A stretch of DNA of 40,517 bases from an uncultured Clostridia bacterium. GTDB lineage: Bacteria; Bacillota; Clostridia; Oscillospirales; Butyricicoccaceae. Every line of letters begins with the position of its first letter. The stretch's first letter is position 1. The position numbers were made by a program, and so were the translations under genes. The notes beneath the pieces were generated by a model that was not told where the DNA came from, searched no databases, and was given only the letters and a program-made list of their open reading frames with translations. Shown here in pieces: positions 29,950-38,706 of this stretch. Location of the stretch: assembly GCA_910586575.1 (NCBI GenBank), contig CAJUJQ010000011.1:1-40517 (forward strand), written 5' to 3'.

Positions 29950-30905
29950 TATGCACGCGCTCCTTTCGTTTCTTTCTTGGGTTCATCCTTTGGCGGCTTT
30001 GCTTCCTTTTCGGTGTTGATCTTAAACACGATGAAGCAGAGGATGCCGCTGATCACAAAGAGGTACATAGACAATGCGCCCGCCATGCCGTAGTTTTTGC
30101 TCTTGAGGTGGTTGTTCAGGAACATAATCAGCGTCATGGTGGTACGGTCAGGCGTCCCCTGCCCGTTGGAAAGGATTTGCGGCACATCGAACATCTGCAA
30201 ACCGCCGACCAGGGAAGTGATAAAGGTATAGGTCAGCAGGGGCCGGATCTGGGGCAGGGTGATTTTGAAGAACATCTGGGCATGGGTGCAGCCATCCAGC
30301 TCCGCCGCTTCAAATACGGAGGGGTTGATGCCCATAATTGCCGCCATCAGCATGATGGTGCTGTTGCCGAACCACATCAGGAAGTTCATCAGGGCAACCA
30401 GGCCGCGCATACCGATGGTGGATTCGGTGAAGCGGATCGCATCGCCGATGATGCCGAGGTTCATCAGGATATTGTTGATCGGCCCCGCGTTTGAGAACAG
30501 CGCGAAGAACAGCATGGAGAACGCGGACGCCATGATGAGGTTCGGCAGGTAAATGACGACCTTGAAGAACTGCTTGCAGCGGATTTTAAGCCGCATATCG
30601 GTAAACCACGCCGCCAGCAGCAGCGCAATCGCCAGCTGTGGGACAAACCCCAGGATCCACATGACAAACGTGTTCCAGGCGTATTTCGGCAGGTCGGTCG
30701 AGAGCAGGGACGTATAGTTGGAAAGCCCGACCCAGTTGGGGCCGACGACCTTCAGCCCGGAGGTATAATACTCGAAAAAGCTGTTCCGGATGGTATCCAC
30801 CAGCGGGATCAGTGAAAAGATGAAATAGCTCAGGAAGAATGGCAAAATGAAGATGTAGCCCCACTTTGCGTAGCTGATGCCTTTTATTTTTTTCTCCTTC
30901 TGCAC
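29949..30905 (-). CDS. CUT1 sugar ABC transporter permease, MalF/LacF type
   Basis: A 318-residue membrane subunit that pairs with the downstream permease. The N-terminal helix (YIFILPFFLSYFIFSLIP) and the EAA loop (FEAAELDGCTHAQMFFKITL, ~205) are typical of the MalF/UgpA group. The C-terminal tail is unusually Lys/Pro/Glu-rich (KEAKPPKDEPKK) and probably lies in the cytoplasm. It follows the binding-protein gene by 78 bases containing a GC-rich stem-loop. Confidence 0.93.
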   Translation of the reverse strand: MQKEKKIKGISYAKWGYIFILPFFLSYFIFSLIPLVDTIRNSFFEYYTSGLKVVGPNWVGLSNYTSLLSTDLPKYAWNTFVMWILGFVPQLAIALLLAAWFTDMRLKIRCKQFFKVVIYLPNLIMASAFSMLFFALFSNAGPINNILMNLGIIGDAIRFTESTIGMRGLVALMNFLMWFGNSTIMLMAAIMGINPSVFEAAELDGCTHAQMFFKITLPQIRPLLTYTFITSLVGGLQMFDVPQILSNGQGTPDRTTMTLIMFLNNHLKSKNYGMAGALSMYLFVISGILCFIVFKINTEKEAKPPKDEPKKETKGARA

Positions 30906-30946
30906 AGGAGTTCCCCCTTTCGATATTTGGGCTTTGGTATACAGGG

Positions 30947-30968
30947 GGGGCGGGCGTTTCCCCGCCCC
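30947..30968 (-). terminator. intercistronic stem-loop between binding protein and permease
   Basis: GGGGCGGG and CCCGCCCC form a perfect 8-bp GC stem with a six-base loop, 15 bases after the binding-protein stop. No U-tract follows. Structures at this place in sugar ABC operons usually let the binding protein accumulate in excess over the permeases. Confidence 0.55.
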
Positions 30969-30983
30969 GTTTTCAGGACCGGA

Positions 30984-32360
30984 TCACGGCCATTTTACGC
31001 CGCCGGTCAGCTCCGGATAGCGCTCCGCAATGGCAGTCTCGAAGTTGGATTTTGCCGTCTCAAAATCAATCACGTTGTTGAAATAGTCGCCGAATGTATT
31101 CTGGAACAGCTCGGTAAAGCCCTGGTCATAGGGGGAGATGTTGCTCAGGTCGATATTCACCGCGACCTCAGACAGGACGGCAATATGGTTCTGCCCGCCG
31201 AGCAGCGGGGAAGAGAAGCTCGGGTCCTCCGCCAGCTCTTCCATCAGCGGCTGGTCGTTGGTCATGTCGTTGTCCTCGACCGTAATGGCGCGAAGGATTT
31301 CACGATTGGTGGTCATTTGCAGCATAATGTCCCTGACATGCTCCGGGTTATCGGTGCCCTCAGCCGCAAGCAGCCAGGTGCCGCCCCAGTAGAAGGGCTG
31401 CGGGCCGGAGCAGGCTGCCCAGTCATCGTCCGCGTCGGTGCCCTCGACGTTCGGCTGGATGCACACGCCAAGGCCCCATGCCGGAAGGAAGAATCCAAAG
31501 ACCTTGCTGTTTGCGCCCATATCCTGGTTCCATTCGTCAATCCACTGGCCGCCAACCTTATGGTTCAGGCCCTCGTCCGTATATTTCCGGGACTGTTCGA
31601 CCCACTTCATAATGTTGGGGTCCACCACAGCAGCGTTCCCGTCCACACATGGGGCAGAAACATTGTTGGAAAACACACGGTAAGTATCCGCGCGGGAGGA
31701 AACCATGTAATAGCCCGCCGCTTTCATCTTTTCAGCGGTTGCGTCAAACTTGTCCCAGTCGGAAACCGCTTCGTTTACGGTATCCGGGTCGTCCGTGCCA
31801 AGCACCGCCTGCGCGATTGAGCGGCGGTATACGAACATGCCCGGCGTTGCCTGATAGCTCAGTCCGCGGATCTCGCCGTCCGCGCCGGTCGCCGCCTGAA
31901 GGGTGTACTTGTACTGGTTCGCGATATCCGCGTCGGTGATCCCCAGCGAAGAGATCGGGGCCGCCGCGCTGACGTCCGGGTCGGTATATTTCATGATGTA
32001 GTCGGCTTCCGCCAGGAAGAGGTCGATCTTTTCATCCGCCGAAGCACTGCTTTGCTTGATCAGGGCCTCATCCAATTTCTGCTGGTATACGCCGTCCTGG
32101 TTCGGGTTGATGATCCAGTGTACCTCTGTGCCATCCTCCAGATAGGTCACGGACAGGTCGTTCGAGGTTTTGCTGACGCTGGGATAATAGGCGTTGAACT
32201 TCCGCTGAAACTCGTTATTCCAGACGTAGATGTTGACGACCTTGCCTTCCTCCGCTGTTTCCCCGCCGGAGCCACCGCTGTCTCCGCCGCTGCAGCCGCT
32301 GAGCATCCCGGAAAGCATGGCCCCCGCTAACAAAGCGCTCAATAACTTTTTCTTCATCAT
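30984..32360 (-). CDS. sugar-binding lipoprotein of the CUT1 ABC transporter
   Basis: A 458-residue extracellular solute-binding protein (family 1 type). The signal peptide ends in the lipobox LSGC (Cys about residue 23), followed by a Gly/Ser-rich linker (SGGDSGGSGGE), so the protein is lipid-anchored outside the membrane. The two-lobed binding fold starts with VVNIYVWNNEFQRKF. The first of two adjacent ATGs (32360) is preferred because AGGAGG lies 8 bases before it. It is the first gene of the operon, with a promoter at 32417-32445. The Trp-rich region near residues 315-335 (WAACSGPQPFYWGGTWLL) may stack against sugar rings. The ligand is inferred from neighbours to be a beta-gluco-oligosaccharide. 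Confidence 0.92.
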   Translation of the reverse strand: MMKKKLLSALLAGAMLSGMLSGCSGGDSGGSGGETAEEGKVVNIYVWNNEFQRKFNAYYPSVSKTSNDLSVTYLEDGTEVHWIINPNQDGVYQQKLDEALIKQSSASADEKIDLFLAEADYIMKYTDPDVSAAAPISSLGITDADIANQYKYTLQAATGADGEIRGLSYQATPGMFVYRRSIAQAVLGTDDPDTVNEAVSDWDKFDATAEKMKAAGYYMVSSRADTYRVFSNNVSAPCVDGNAAVVDPNIMKWVEQSRKYTDEGLNHKVGGQWIDEWNQDMGANSKVFGFFLPAWGLGVCIQPNVEGTDADDDWAACSGPQPFYWGGTWLLAAEGTDNPEHVRDIMLQMTTNREILRAITVEDNDMTNDQPLMEELAEDPSFSSPLLGGQNHIAVLSEVAVNIDLSNISPYDQGFTELFQNTFGDYFNNVIDFETAKSNFETAIAERYPELTGGVKWP

Positions 32361-32416
32361 CTTTGACGCCTCCTGTTTTGAATTTGTTACAGCGTTTCTG
32401 CTGTTTGTTGTCTCTT

Positions 32417-32445
32417 ATTATAATGCAGCAGCCGGGTTATGTATA
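32417..32445 (-). promoter_or_regulatory. promoter of the transporter operon
   Basis: On the minus strand TATACA (32445-32440) and TATAAT (32422-32417) are 17 bases apart. The perfect -10 with a weak -35 suits positive control, plausibly by the divergent AraC regulator. Confidence 0.55.
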
Positions 32446-32540
32446 CAAAATCCAACAAACAAATATCAAATCCATGCCGGGTTTTAGAGGGTGCTACAAA
32501 AAACGCTCCTGTCAACCGGATTTGAAGCTGGTTTCTATGC

Positions 32541-32569
32541 TTGACAAAATAGCAGATTCATGCTACATT
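32541..32569 (+). promoter_or_regulatory. promoter of the AraC regulator gene
   Basis: TTGACA (32541-32546) and TACATT (32564-32569) are 17 bases apart. The predicted start lies about 30 bases upstream of the start codon at 32606, with GGGGAGG between them. Confidence 0.5.
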
Positions 32570-32605
32570 GAAAACACAAAATCTGACATGGGGAGGGGTG
32601 CTGTT

Positions 32606-33376
32606 ATGGGAGATTTCCAAGGCTGGAAGCCCATTGAATTTGACGAGGAGCGGGAGTCTGCCAGCCACCGTGAACCCGGGGAGGAATTTCTGTTCTACCG
32701 CGCGGTCGCGGCCGGAAATATTGATGCCGTCCAGGAAAACTGTGCACGCGGCGCTTTTGAAAGCACAGAGGGGGTAGGGCGCCTTTCCGAAAACCCGGTC
32801 ACCAATATGCGGTATCATTTTGTGGTAACCGCGGCGCTGATCACCCGGTTTTGCATGGAAGGCGGGATGCCGGTCGAAGAAGCCTTTGGACTGAGCGACG
32901 CCTACATCCAGAAGATGGACCGCTGTACGCAAATGGCCGAGATCGTATTCGTCCACGACCAGATGGCGTTGGATTTCGCCGGTCGAATGCGAAGGCGCAT
33001 CCGGGATGTGGCGGCTTCCAAGCAGGTTTCCGAGGCGATCGACTATATTTACGTACATATCCTGGAACGGATTACCATCAACGACCTTGCGGATGCAATC
33101 TGCATTTCTCCGTCTCATCTTTCCCGGATTTTCAAGCAGGAAACCGGCGTTGCGGTCAGCGAATATATTCGTCAGCGCAAGGTCGATATGGCGAAAAATC
33201 TGCTGCGGTTCAGCAATTTCGACCTCGCGGATATCGCGGCAACGCTGTCCTACGCTTCACAGAGCCATTTTATCCAGCAGTTCCGCAGCCAGACCGGCAT
33301 GACGCCCAAAGCTTACCGGGACAAAAACTACATGAACAACTGGAATGTGAACCGGGATGGTTCGGATAACTCGTAA
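32606..33376 (+). CDS. AraC-family transcriptional regulator
   Basis: A 256-residue regulator. The ATG at 32606 has GGGGAGG 9 bases upstream and follows the promoter at 32541-32569; the frame is open further upstream but crosses the promoter. The N-terminal ~140 residues form the helical domain common in clostridial AraC proteins (NPVTNMRYHFVVTAALITRF, then LSDAYIQKMD). The C-terminal ~105 residues are the double helix-turn-helix (ITINDLADAICISPSHLSRI and LADIAATLSYASQSHFIQQF). It is divergent from the transporter operon, whose promoter has a poor -35, so activation of that operon is the likely role. It may also control the GH16/GH94 operon. It has no membrane sensor; an intracellular sugar or sugar phosphate is the probable effector. 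Confidence 0.9.
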   Translation: MGDFQGWKPIEFDEERESASHREPGEEFLFYRAVAAGNIDAVQENCARGAFESTEGVGRLSENPVTNMRYHFVVTAALITRFCMEGGMPVEEAFGLSDAYIQKMDRCTQMAEIVFVHDQMALDFAGRMRRRIRDVAASKQVSEAIDYIYVHILERITINDLADAICISPSHLSRIFKQETGVAVSEYIRQRKVDMAKNLLRFSNFDLADIAATLSYASQSHFIQQFRSQTGMTPKAYRDKNYMNNWNVNRDGSDNS

Positions 33377-33510
33377 GGCGCGGGGACTCTGCCCCCTGCA
33401 CCCCCGCTCCTGCGCGGAGAGCGCCAAAGGGACCGCGTCCCTCTGGACGCCCCACAGCCGCCTGCGGGCGGGACGAGGGCTTTGGTGCCCCGCTTCCGAA
33501 AATGCAACGT
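33377..33510. repeat. GC-rich intergenic sequence resembling a dispersed repeat
   Basis: The segment is GC-rich, contains GGGGACTCTGCCCCCTGCAC and a small perfect hairpin AGGGAC-CGC-GTCCCT (33428-33442), and has no ribosome-binding site or plausible gene. Similar GC-rich blocks recur between genes in Oscillospiraceae as far as I remember, but the copy number here cannot be seen. Confidence 0.35.
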
Positions 33511-33542
33511 GCCCTCCCCGCCAAAAGGACGGCGGGGAGGGC
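33511..33542. terminator. bidirectional terminator between convergent AraC and GH94 genes
   Basis: GCCCTCCCCGCC (33511-33522) pairs perfectly with GGCGGGGAGGGC (33531-33542) around an eight-base loop AAAAGGAC. It lies between the AraC stop at 33376 and the GH94 stop at 33571, so it can serve both converging transcripts. There is no strong T-tract on either side. Confidence 0.55.
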
Positions 33543-33570
33543 GGCATACTGCGGCAAATGCGTTTTCGGT

Positions 33571-35976
33571 TTACATATATAGAGTGATTTCAGTGGTATC
33601 GGTCAGCAGCTCCTCCGGCACGTAATTTCCGGGGACTTCACCTCCGTTGACGGTAAGCCGTCTGCATCCGCTTTCCTTCCCATCCGGGTTCTCCACAACG
33701 ATGTGCAGCTTCTTCCCCCGGAAATCCTTCCAGATTTCCAGCGTCTTCCATTCTTTGGGAATGGAGGGCGCAATTTTTATGCCTTTCAGGTCGGGGCGCA
33801 TCCCAAGGATGCCCTCCACGCAGCCAACCATCACAGTGGAGGCTGTCCCTGTCAGCCAATGTACATGGGAACGCCCTGCGTGCGGGCTTGCCTTCCCTTC
33901 CGTGAACTGCCCGTAGCAGTACGGCTCGATCTTACGGATTTCGGCACGGTCGTTCTGCATAGAGGGCGCGTTTTCCCTGAAGTAGGTAAACGCCCGCTCG
34001 CCGTGTCCCAGCAGCGCTTCCGCCAGAATCAGCCAGCCCTGCGACTGGGAGAATACCCCCGCGTTTTCTTTCACGCCCGCGTTGTAAATGACCGCCAGCG
34101 CCCCGTCGAAGCTGTGCGCATGGTACGGCGGATCCATCAGGATTGCGCCATAGGGAGTATTCAAACGTTCGTACACGATGCCCATGGCCCTCTCAGCCTG
34201 TTCCGCGTCTGCAAGGCCGCTGATAACCGCCCAGCTCTGCGGGTTCAGCCACAGGCTGGCCTCCGGCGCGGTATGCTCGCCGATGGTTTCCCCATTCTCT
34301 GTAAAGCCGCGGATAAAGCGGTCGCCATCCCAGCAAAGCAAGTTCAGCTTCTCCCGGAGTACAGACTGCTCGCGCATCAGCCATGCCAGGTACCCGGCAT
34401 CCTTCTGACATTTCGCAAACTCCTTGAGGATGGTAAACGCATAGTAGAACTGGAACGCGACGAAGGAGGATTCCCCGTCCGCGCCAAGCCGCAGGCAGTC
34501 GTTCCAGTCGGCGAATAGCCCGGCAGGCATCCCGTGCGGACCCATATGCCGGATGGAAAAATCAAGGGCACGTTTGAGGTGTTCATAGATAGTCGCTTCC
34601 CCATGGTTCGCAAAGGGGATTACCTCATCCAGGAATGCCATATTTCCGGTTTCCGCGATGTACTTATAGACCGTCGGGAACAGCCACAGTGCGTCGTCCG
34701 CACGATAAGCCGGGTGCCCGGTTTCCTGCACATAAGAGGCATCCTCCGGCGTGTCCTCGTGACCGGGATTGTGCGTGAATTTGACCAGCGGCAGGCCGCC
34801 GCCGTGCTCCACCTGCGCCGAAAGCATGAACCGCAGCTTTTCCGCAGCTTCTTCTGGGGCAAGGTGGATGATTCCCTGAATATCCTGTACGGTATCCCGG
34901 TAGCCGTAGCCGTTGCGCAGGCCACAGTAGATAAAGGATGCGGCGCGTGACCAGGTGAAGGTAATGAAGCTGTTATAAGCGTTCCAGGTGTTGATCATGG
35001 TATCAAATTCCGGGCACGGCGTTTTCACCTGAAAATGGGAGAGTTTTTCGTGCCAGTAACCGGCCAGCGCTTCCAGCTCCCGGCCGCAAACGGCTTCCGG
35101 CTCCCGATATGCTTCCAGCAGGGCCGCGCTTTCTGTTTCATACTTTTCGCCCAGCAGGAACGCTATGGTTTTGGTTTCCCCGGGTTCCAGCGTCAGTATA
35201 GCGGACAACGCGCCGCAGCCGTTGCCGTTGTAGTTCAGGGCGTTCCCAAGGTCGCCGCGCTCTACACCGAGCGGGTTTCCGTAGCCTCGGTATCCGCCGA
35301 GAAATTCCGCGCGGTCGCCGCAGTAGGAGGCCACCGCCGCACCCGCCAGTCCGAAGAACCGCTCGATTACGGTCTTATGATCGACCGCGCCGTCCTGCGT
35401 ATCCAGATTGCCGTGGATCTGTTGCCGGATACGGTTCCCCGCAAAGAGCGTCCGGGTGATGAACTGGGAATACTGTAAATTCACCTGATCCTGCTCATAA
35501 TTGCCGTTGTTGGTAAATTCCGCGTAGCCGGTCAGCGTCAGTTCACGCCGCTCCGCCGAGGTGTTTGTCACCGACAGCATCCAGACCTCATGGGAACCGC
35601 CGAGCGGCACATAATACGCCGCTTCGCTGTGGATGCCGCTGTAATCGGCGCGCATTTTGGTATACCCTGTCCCATGGCGGCATTCACCGCGATAGGCTTC
35701 CAAATCCTTCCCCACCGGCTGCCACGACGCCGACCAGTAATCCCCCGTGCGGTTGTCACGGAGATAGAGATACCGCCCCGGCTGGTCAAACTGGTTGAAC
35801 ACATAACGCAGAATCCGCCCGTTCGCGCCCGACCGGGCAAAGCTGTAGCCGCCTGCGTTGTTGGAAATCAGTGCGCCGTACTCCGGCGATCCAAGGTAAT
35901 TCGCCCAGGGCGCAGGGGTATCCGGACGGGTGATTACATATTCCCGCGCCTGGTCGTCAAAGTATCCGTACTGCAT
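33571..35976 (-). CDS. GH94 disaccharide phosphorylase (cellobiose/chitobiose/laminaribiose phosphorylase-like)
   Basis: An 801-residue cytoplasmic enzyme, the usual length of cellobiose and N,N'-diacetylchitobiose phosphorylases. It starts with the GH94 signature YGYFDDQAREYVITRPDTP. The N-terminal beta-sandwich (~1-270) is joined to an alpha/alpha barrel (~310-720). The ADWND motif holds Asp490 and Asp493, the second corresponding to the catalytic general acid of characterised enzymes. Such enzymes split a beta-disaccharide with phosphate into sugar 1-phosphate and free sugar, saving ATP. GGAAGGG precedes the start, 14 bases after the upstream phosphorylase. The GH16 partner suggests laminaribiose or another beta-glucobiose, but the +1-site residues cannot be judged by eye, so specificity stays open. 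Confidence 0.88.
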   Translation of the reverse strand: MQYGYFDDQAREYVITRPDTPAPWANYLGSPEYGALISNNAGGYSFARSGANGRILRYVFNQFDQPGRYLYLRDNRTGDYWSASWQPVGKDLEAYRGECRHGTGYTKMRADYSGIHSEAAYYVPLGGSHEVWMLSVTNTSAERRELTLTGYAEFTNNGNYEQDQVNLQYSQFITRTLFAGNRIRQQIHGNLDTQDGAVDHKTVIERFFGLAGAAVASYCGDRAEFLGGYRGYGNPLGVERGDLGNALNYNGNGCGALSAILTLEPGETKTIAFLLGEKYETESAALLEAYREPEAVCGRELEALAGYWHEKLSHFQVKTPCPEFDTMINTWNAYNSFITFTWSRAASFIYCGLRNGYGYRDTVQDIQGIIHLAPEEAAEKLRFMLSAQVEHGGGLPLVKFTHNPGHEDTPEDASYVQETGHPAYRADDALWLFPTVYKYIAETGNMAFLDEVIPFANHGEATIYEHLKRALDFSIRHMGPHGMPAGLFADWNDCLRLGADGESSFVAFQFYYAFTILKEFAKCQKDAGYLAWLMREQSVLREKLNLLCWDGDRFIRGFTENGETIGEHTAPEASLWLNPQSWAVISGLADAEQAERAMGIVYERLNTPYGAILMDPPYHAHSFDGALAVIYNAGVKENAGVFSQSQGWLILAEALLGHGERAFTYFRENAPSMQNDRAEIRKIEPYCYGQFTEGKASPHAGRSHVHWLTGTASTVMVGCVEGILGMRPDLKGIKIAPSIPKEWKTLEIWKDFRGKKLHIVVENPDGKESGCRRLTVNGGEVPGNYVPEELLTDTTEITLYM

Positions 35977-35990
35977 GGTCGTTCCCTTCC

Positions 35991-38693
35991 TTACATCAGT
36001 TCTATCAGAATGTGGTTGTCGGTTTCCGGCAGCGCGGAGAGCGTTTCACGGTTCAGACGCACCGCGCCGTTTTCCACAGGAACCCGTGTCATGGGGTAAG
36101 GCTCCGCGTCGGTCAAATAGGCCTTTTCAATTTTATATTCGCCGAAATCCTTCCCGGTCAGGTTTGCAAAGGTTACACGGAACCGTTTCCCGGCAAAGGG
36201 AAGCTCGATTGACGCGGTCCCTGCCGTGTCAAACTGCTCCCGCACCAGCTTGGGGCAGATCGTAAGGGCGCCGTTTTCGCCCCGCACGCCGAATGCCTCC
36301 GTAATCACGGTCATCATGTACCAGCTGGCCGCGCCGGTCAGGTAATGGTACATCCCGCGTCCGTCTGCGTTGAAATATTCCGGGATACCGGGATAGATTT
36401 TGCCGGTCGGGAAATCCAACGCCGCGTCAGCCAGCGACTGCAAAGCGCGATACCCTTCGCGGACAAAGCCACGGCGGTACAGGGCGTTTGCGTACATGAC
36501 CGCCATATGCGAAAATACCGCGCCGTTCTCCTTTTCCCCGTAGGCGAAGCCGAACATTCGGCCCATATCGAATTTCAGCTCCTTGAAATCCGTATTCAGC
36601 CGGTAGCCGCCAAGCGCCTTCCGGTAGAGGTAACGGTCGGCGCTCCGGGTGATGGCGGCGGTCTGCACGTCGGTCGCCGTGCCGCTCATAACAGCAAACA
36701 CCTGCCCGGTCAGCATCATCCGCACGCCGTTTTCCGTGACGCCCTCCACCTGACGCTGATGGTTGTCGTAGTAGCTGTTAAACCAGCCTTCTTCCTCGGT
36801 TCCGAGCCATTCCTGTTTTCGGATATGCTCCATCAGCCAGTCCGCCCGCGCGTCAAGGCCGTCCGCCAGTTCTGCGAGCGGGACGTGCACGGTCCGTCCG
36901 CTGACATCGTGAAGGCAGCGCCGCGCATAGCGTTCCAGAACAGCCTGTTTCTGCCCGATATCCCCATAAGCGCAGGCGCGGTCGGTCATAAATTCCTGGA
37001 TTTCTTCCAGCAGTTCCGCCGTTTCCTGTCTTTCTGCCAAAAGCCGCGCCAGCGCCGCCAGATCGCGCAGGTTCCCCGCATACGCACAACTAAACGCCAC
37101 GCTTTCCCCGTTTTCCGCCGCCATGTCCAGCGCGTCGTTCCAGTCCGCGCCGCGCAGGCGGAGAATGTTGTGTGCGCCAACCTCATAAAACGCGGCAAGA
37201 TGCTCAACAAGCAAATGCTCTAAAATCGTGCCGGTGTAAAGCGCCCCTGACGCGGTGCGCTGCTGCTTTCCATAGCTTTCGTCCCACTGCGTGTCGATTG
37301 CCGTTCCGCGCATTGCCTGCGGGTCTTTGAAATAGGGCGCGGCGGCGTTCAGGATTTCGAGGTCGCCGGTCTGGTCGATGTAAAGCTTCAGCGTCATCAG
37401 CGGCCAGACGGCGTGGTCCATCCACACACGGGCAATGCCGTTGCGGTCGGCGATGAAATTGCCCAATCCATCGCCGATAATCGTAGCGTTCGTCCCGTCC
37501 ACGCGCACGCCGCCGAAGTTTGCTTTTATCATTTCCCCGACGCCGGAAGGGTCCATCAGCAGCAGGGACAGGCAGTCCTGCCAAAGGTCGCGCCAACCCC
37601 GTCCGCCGCGGCCATAGTCATGGTGCGGCAGGAACGAGCAGCCATACAGCCGCCGTAGCAGCGGCTGGAAGCTGACCCAACGCAGCAGGCGGTCATAATC
37701 CGGATTGCCGGTGTGATATCGGACGTTGACACGCTCCTGCCAATATGCTTTTGTGGCTGACAGTGCGGTCCGCACGTGTTCCCCAGTGTGATAGGCCGCG
37801 TACAGGCGGGCAATTTCCGATTCCTCCTCCGATACGCCGAGCAGCAGGATATATTCTGCCGTTTCCCCGGCTCCCAGCGCCGTTTTCGGAAATACAATGC
37901 CGCCGGCCGCTTCCCGCCCGTCGATCTCCGTCCCTGCGGGAACACCCTCTGACGCTTCATACACCGCGCGGGGATGCAGGAAGCTGCCGCCCTCTCCGAT
38001 CAGTAGTTCCACGGTCGGATAAAATGCTTTGGGGGCCGTCCCGCTGCCGGATGCACCCAACACATAGTAAGTGCGGTGGTTTTCCCTGTGTCCCTTTTCG
38101 TCAAAGGACATGGTCGGTTTCACCAACACGCCGTGTTCGGTTGTCCGGATGCGATGCAGCATAGAGGTGACGTTCCGATGGTCGCGAAGATTGTCCGCGC
38201 TTCTTCCATAAATCGGGACAGCGGCAACACCGGTGATGCTTTGGGGTGCGGTATCGGTATTGGTAATCCGTATGTATAGGATTTCGGCGTTTTCCTGCAC
38301 AGGGACAAAGGCGGTGATTTCCGAGCGCAGCGCATACCGCCTGGAATCCCGCTGCACCGTCTGCCACATCAGCCCCGCGGTCAGGCGGCTTTCGTCTTGC
38401 TCTGCGGTGAACCGCGAGGCTTCCTGTTCTGCCGAAACGCCGGTTGCAGACCAGCAGCCGCGCTCCGTAACGCACCAGAAATTCCGCGTCCCTCGGTTCG
38501 CGTGCAGGTTCTCCGAGCTGACTGGCTCCAGCAGAAAAGTTTCCTGATCCAGCTTGCAGTCGCCCCCAAGGTTTGGCGTGACCGCGCTTTTCAGCCCCGC
38601 TTCACTCGCCAGTGGGAAATACAGGCAGCTGTACGACTCCGGATTTTGAAGCGTAAAGGCGCCGCTGTCGTCCAAAAAATGAATTGTCTCCAT
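35991..38693 (-). CDS. GH94-like phosphorylase, longer type (possible beta-oligoglucan phosphorylase)
   Basis: A 900-residue cytoplasmic protein. The second of two adjacent ATGs (38693) has GGGAGG six bases upstream; the frame is open to 38813 but that would overlap the GH16 gene. It has the GH94 layout: N-terminal beta-sandwich (~1-270), then an alpha/alpha barrel with HHDYGRGGRGWRDLWQD and the ADWNDAL motif (Asp517 and Asp520). It is clearly different from the neighbouring 801-residue enzyme and closer in length to laminaribiose or oligoglucan phosphorylases. A division of labour is plausible, with this enzyme shortening longer oligosaccharides and the other splitting the disaccharide. That, and the linkage, are inference. 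It is the third gene of its operon, 13 bases after GH16. Confidence 0.8.
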   Translation of the reverse strand: METIHFLDDSGAFTLQNPESYSCLYFPLASEAGLKSAVTPNLGGDCKLDQETFLLEPVSSENLHANRGTRNFWCVTERGCWSATGVSAEQEASRFTAEQDESRLTAGLMWQTVQRDSRRYALRSEITAFVPVQENAEILYIRITNTDTAPQSITGVAAVPIYGRSADNLRDHRNVTSMLHRIRTTEHGVLVKPTMSFDEKGHRENHRTYYVLGASGSGTAPKAFYPTVELLIGEGGSFLHPRAVYEASEGVPAGTEIDGREAAGGIVFPKTALGAGETAEYILLLGVSEEESEIARLYAAYHTGEHVRTALSATKAYWQERVNVRYHTGNPDYDRLLRWVSFQPLLRRLYGCSFLPHHDYGRGGRGWRDLWQDCLSLLLMDPSGVGEMIKANFGGVRVDGTNATIIGDGLGNFIADRNGIARVWMDHAVWPLMTLKLYIDQTGDLEILNAAAPYFKDPQAMRGTAIDTQWDESYGKQQRTASGALYTGTILEHLLVEHLAAFYEVGAHNILRLRGADWNDALDMAAENGESVAFSCAYAGNLRDLAALARLLAERQETAELLEEIQEFMTDRACAYGDIGQKQAVLERYARRCLHDVSGRTVHVPLAELADGLDARADWLMEHIRKQEWLGTEEEGWFNSYYDNHQRQVEGVTENGVRMMLTGQVFAVMSGTATDVQTAAITRSADRYLYRKALGGYRLNTDFKELKFDMGRMFGFAYGEKENGAVFSHMAVMYANALYRRGFVREGYRALQSLADAALDFPTGKIYPGIPEYFNADGRGMYHYLTGAASWYMMTVITEAFGVRGENGALTICPKLVREQFDTAGTASIELPFAGKRFRVTFANLTGKDFGEYKIEKAYLTDAEPYPMTRVPVENGAVRLNRETLSALPETDNHILIELM

Positions 38694-38706
38694 CATGTTC
38701 CTCCCT

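Noticed and set aside
33357..33587. Short frames over the GC-rich block after the AraC gene
   Set aside because: Hairpin-forming low-complexity DNA with no start signals; better explained as a repeat or terminator.
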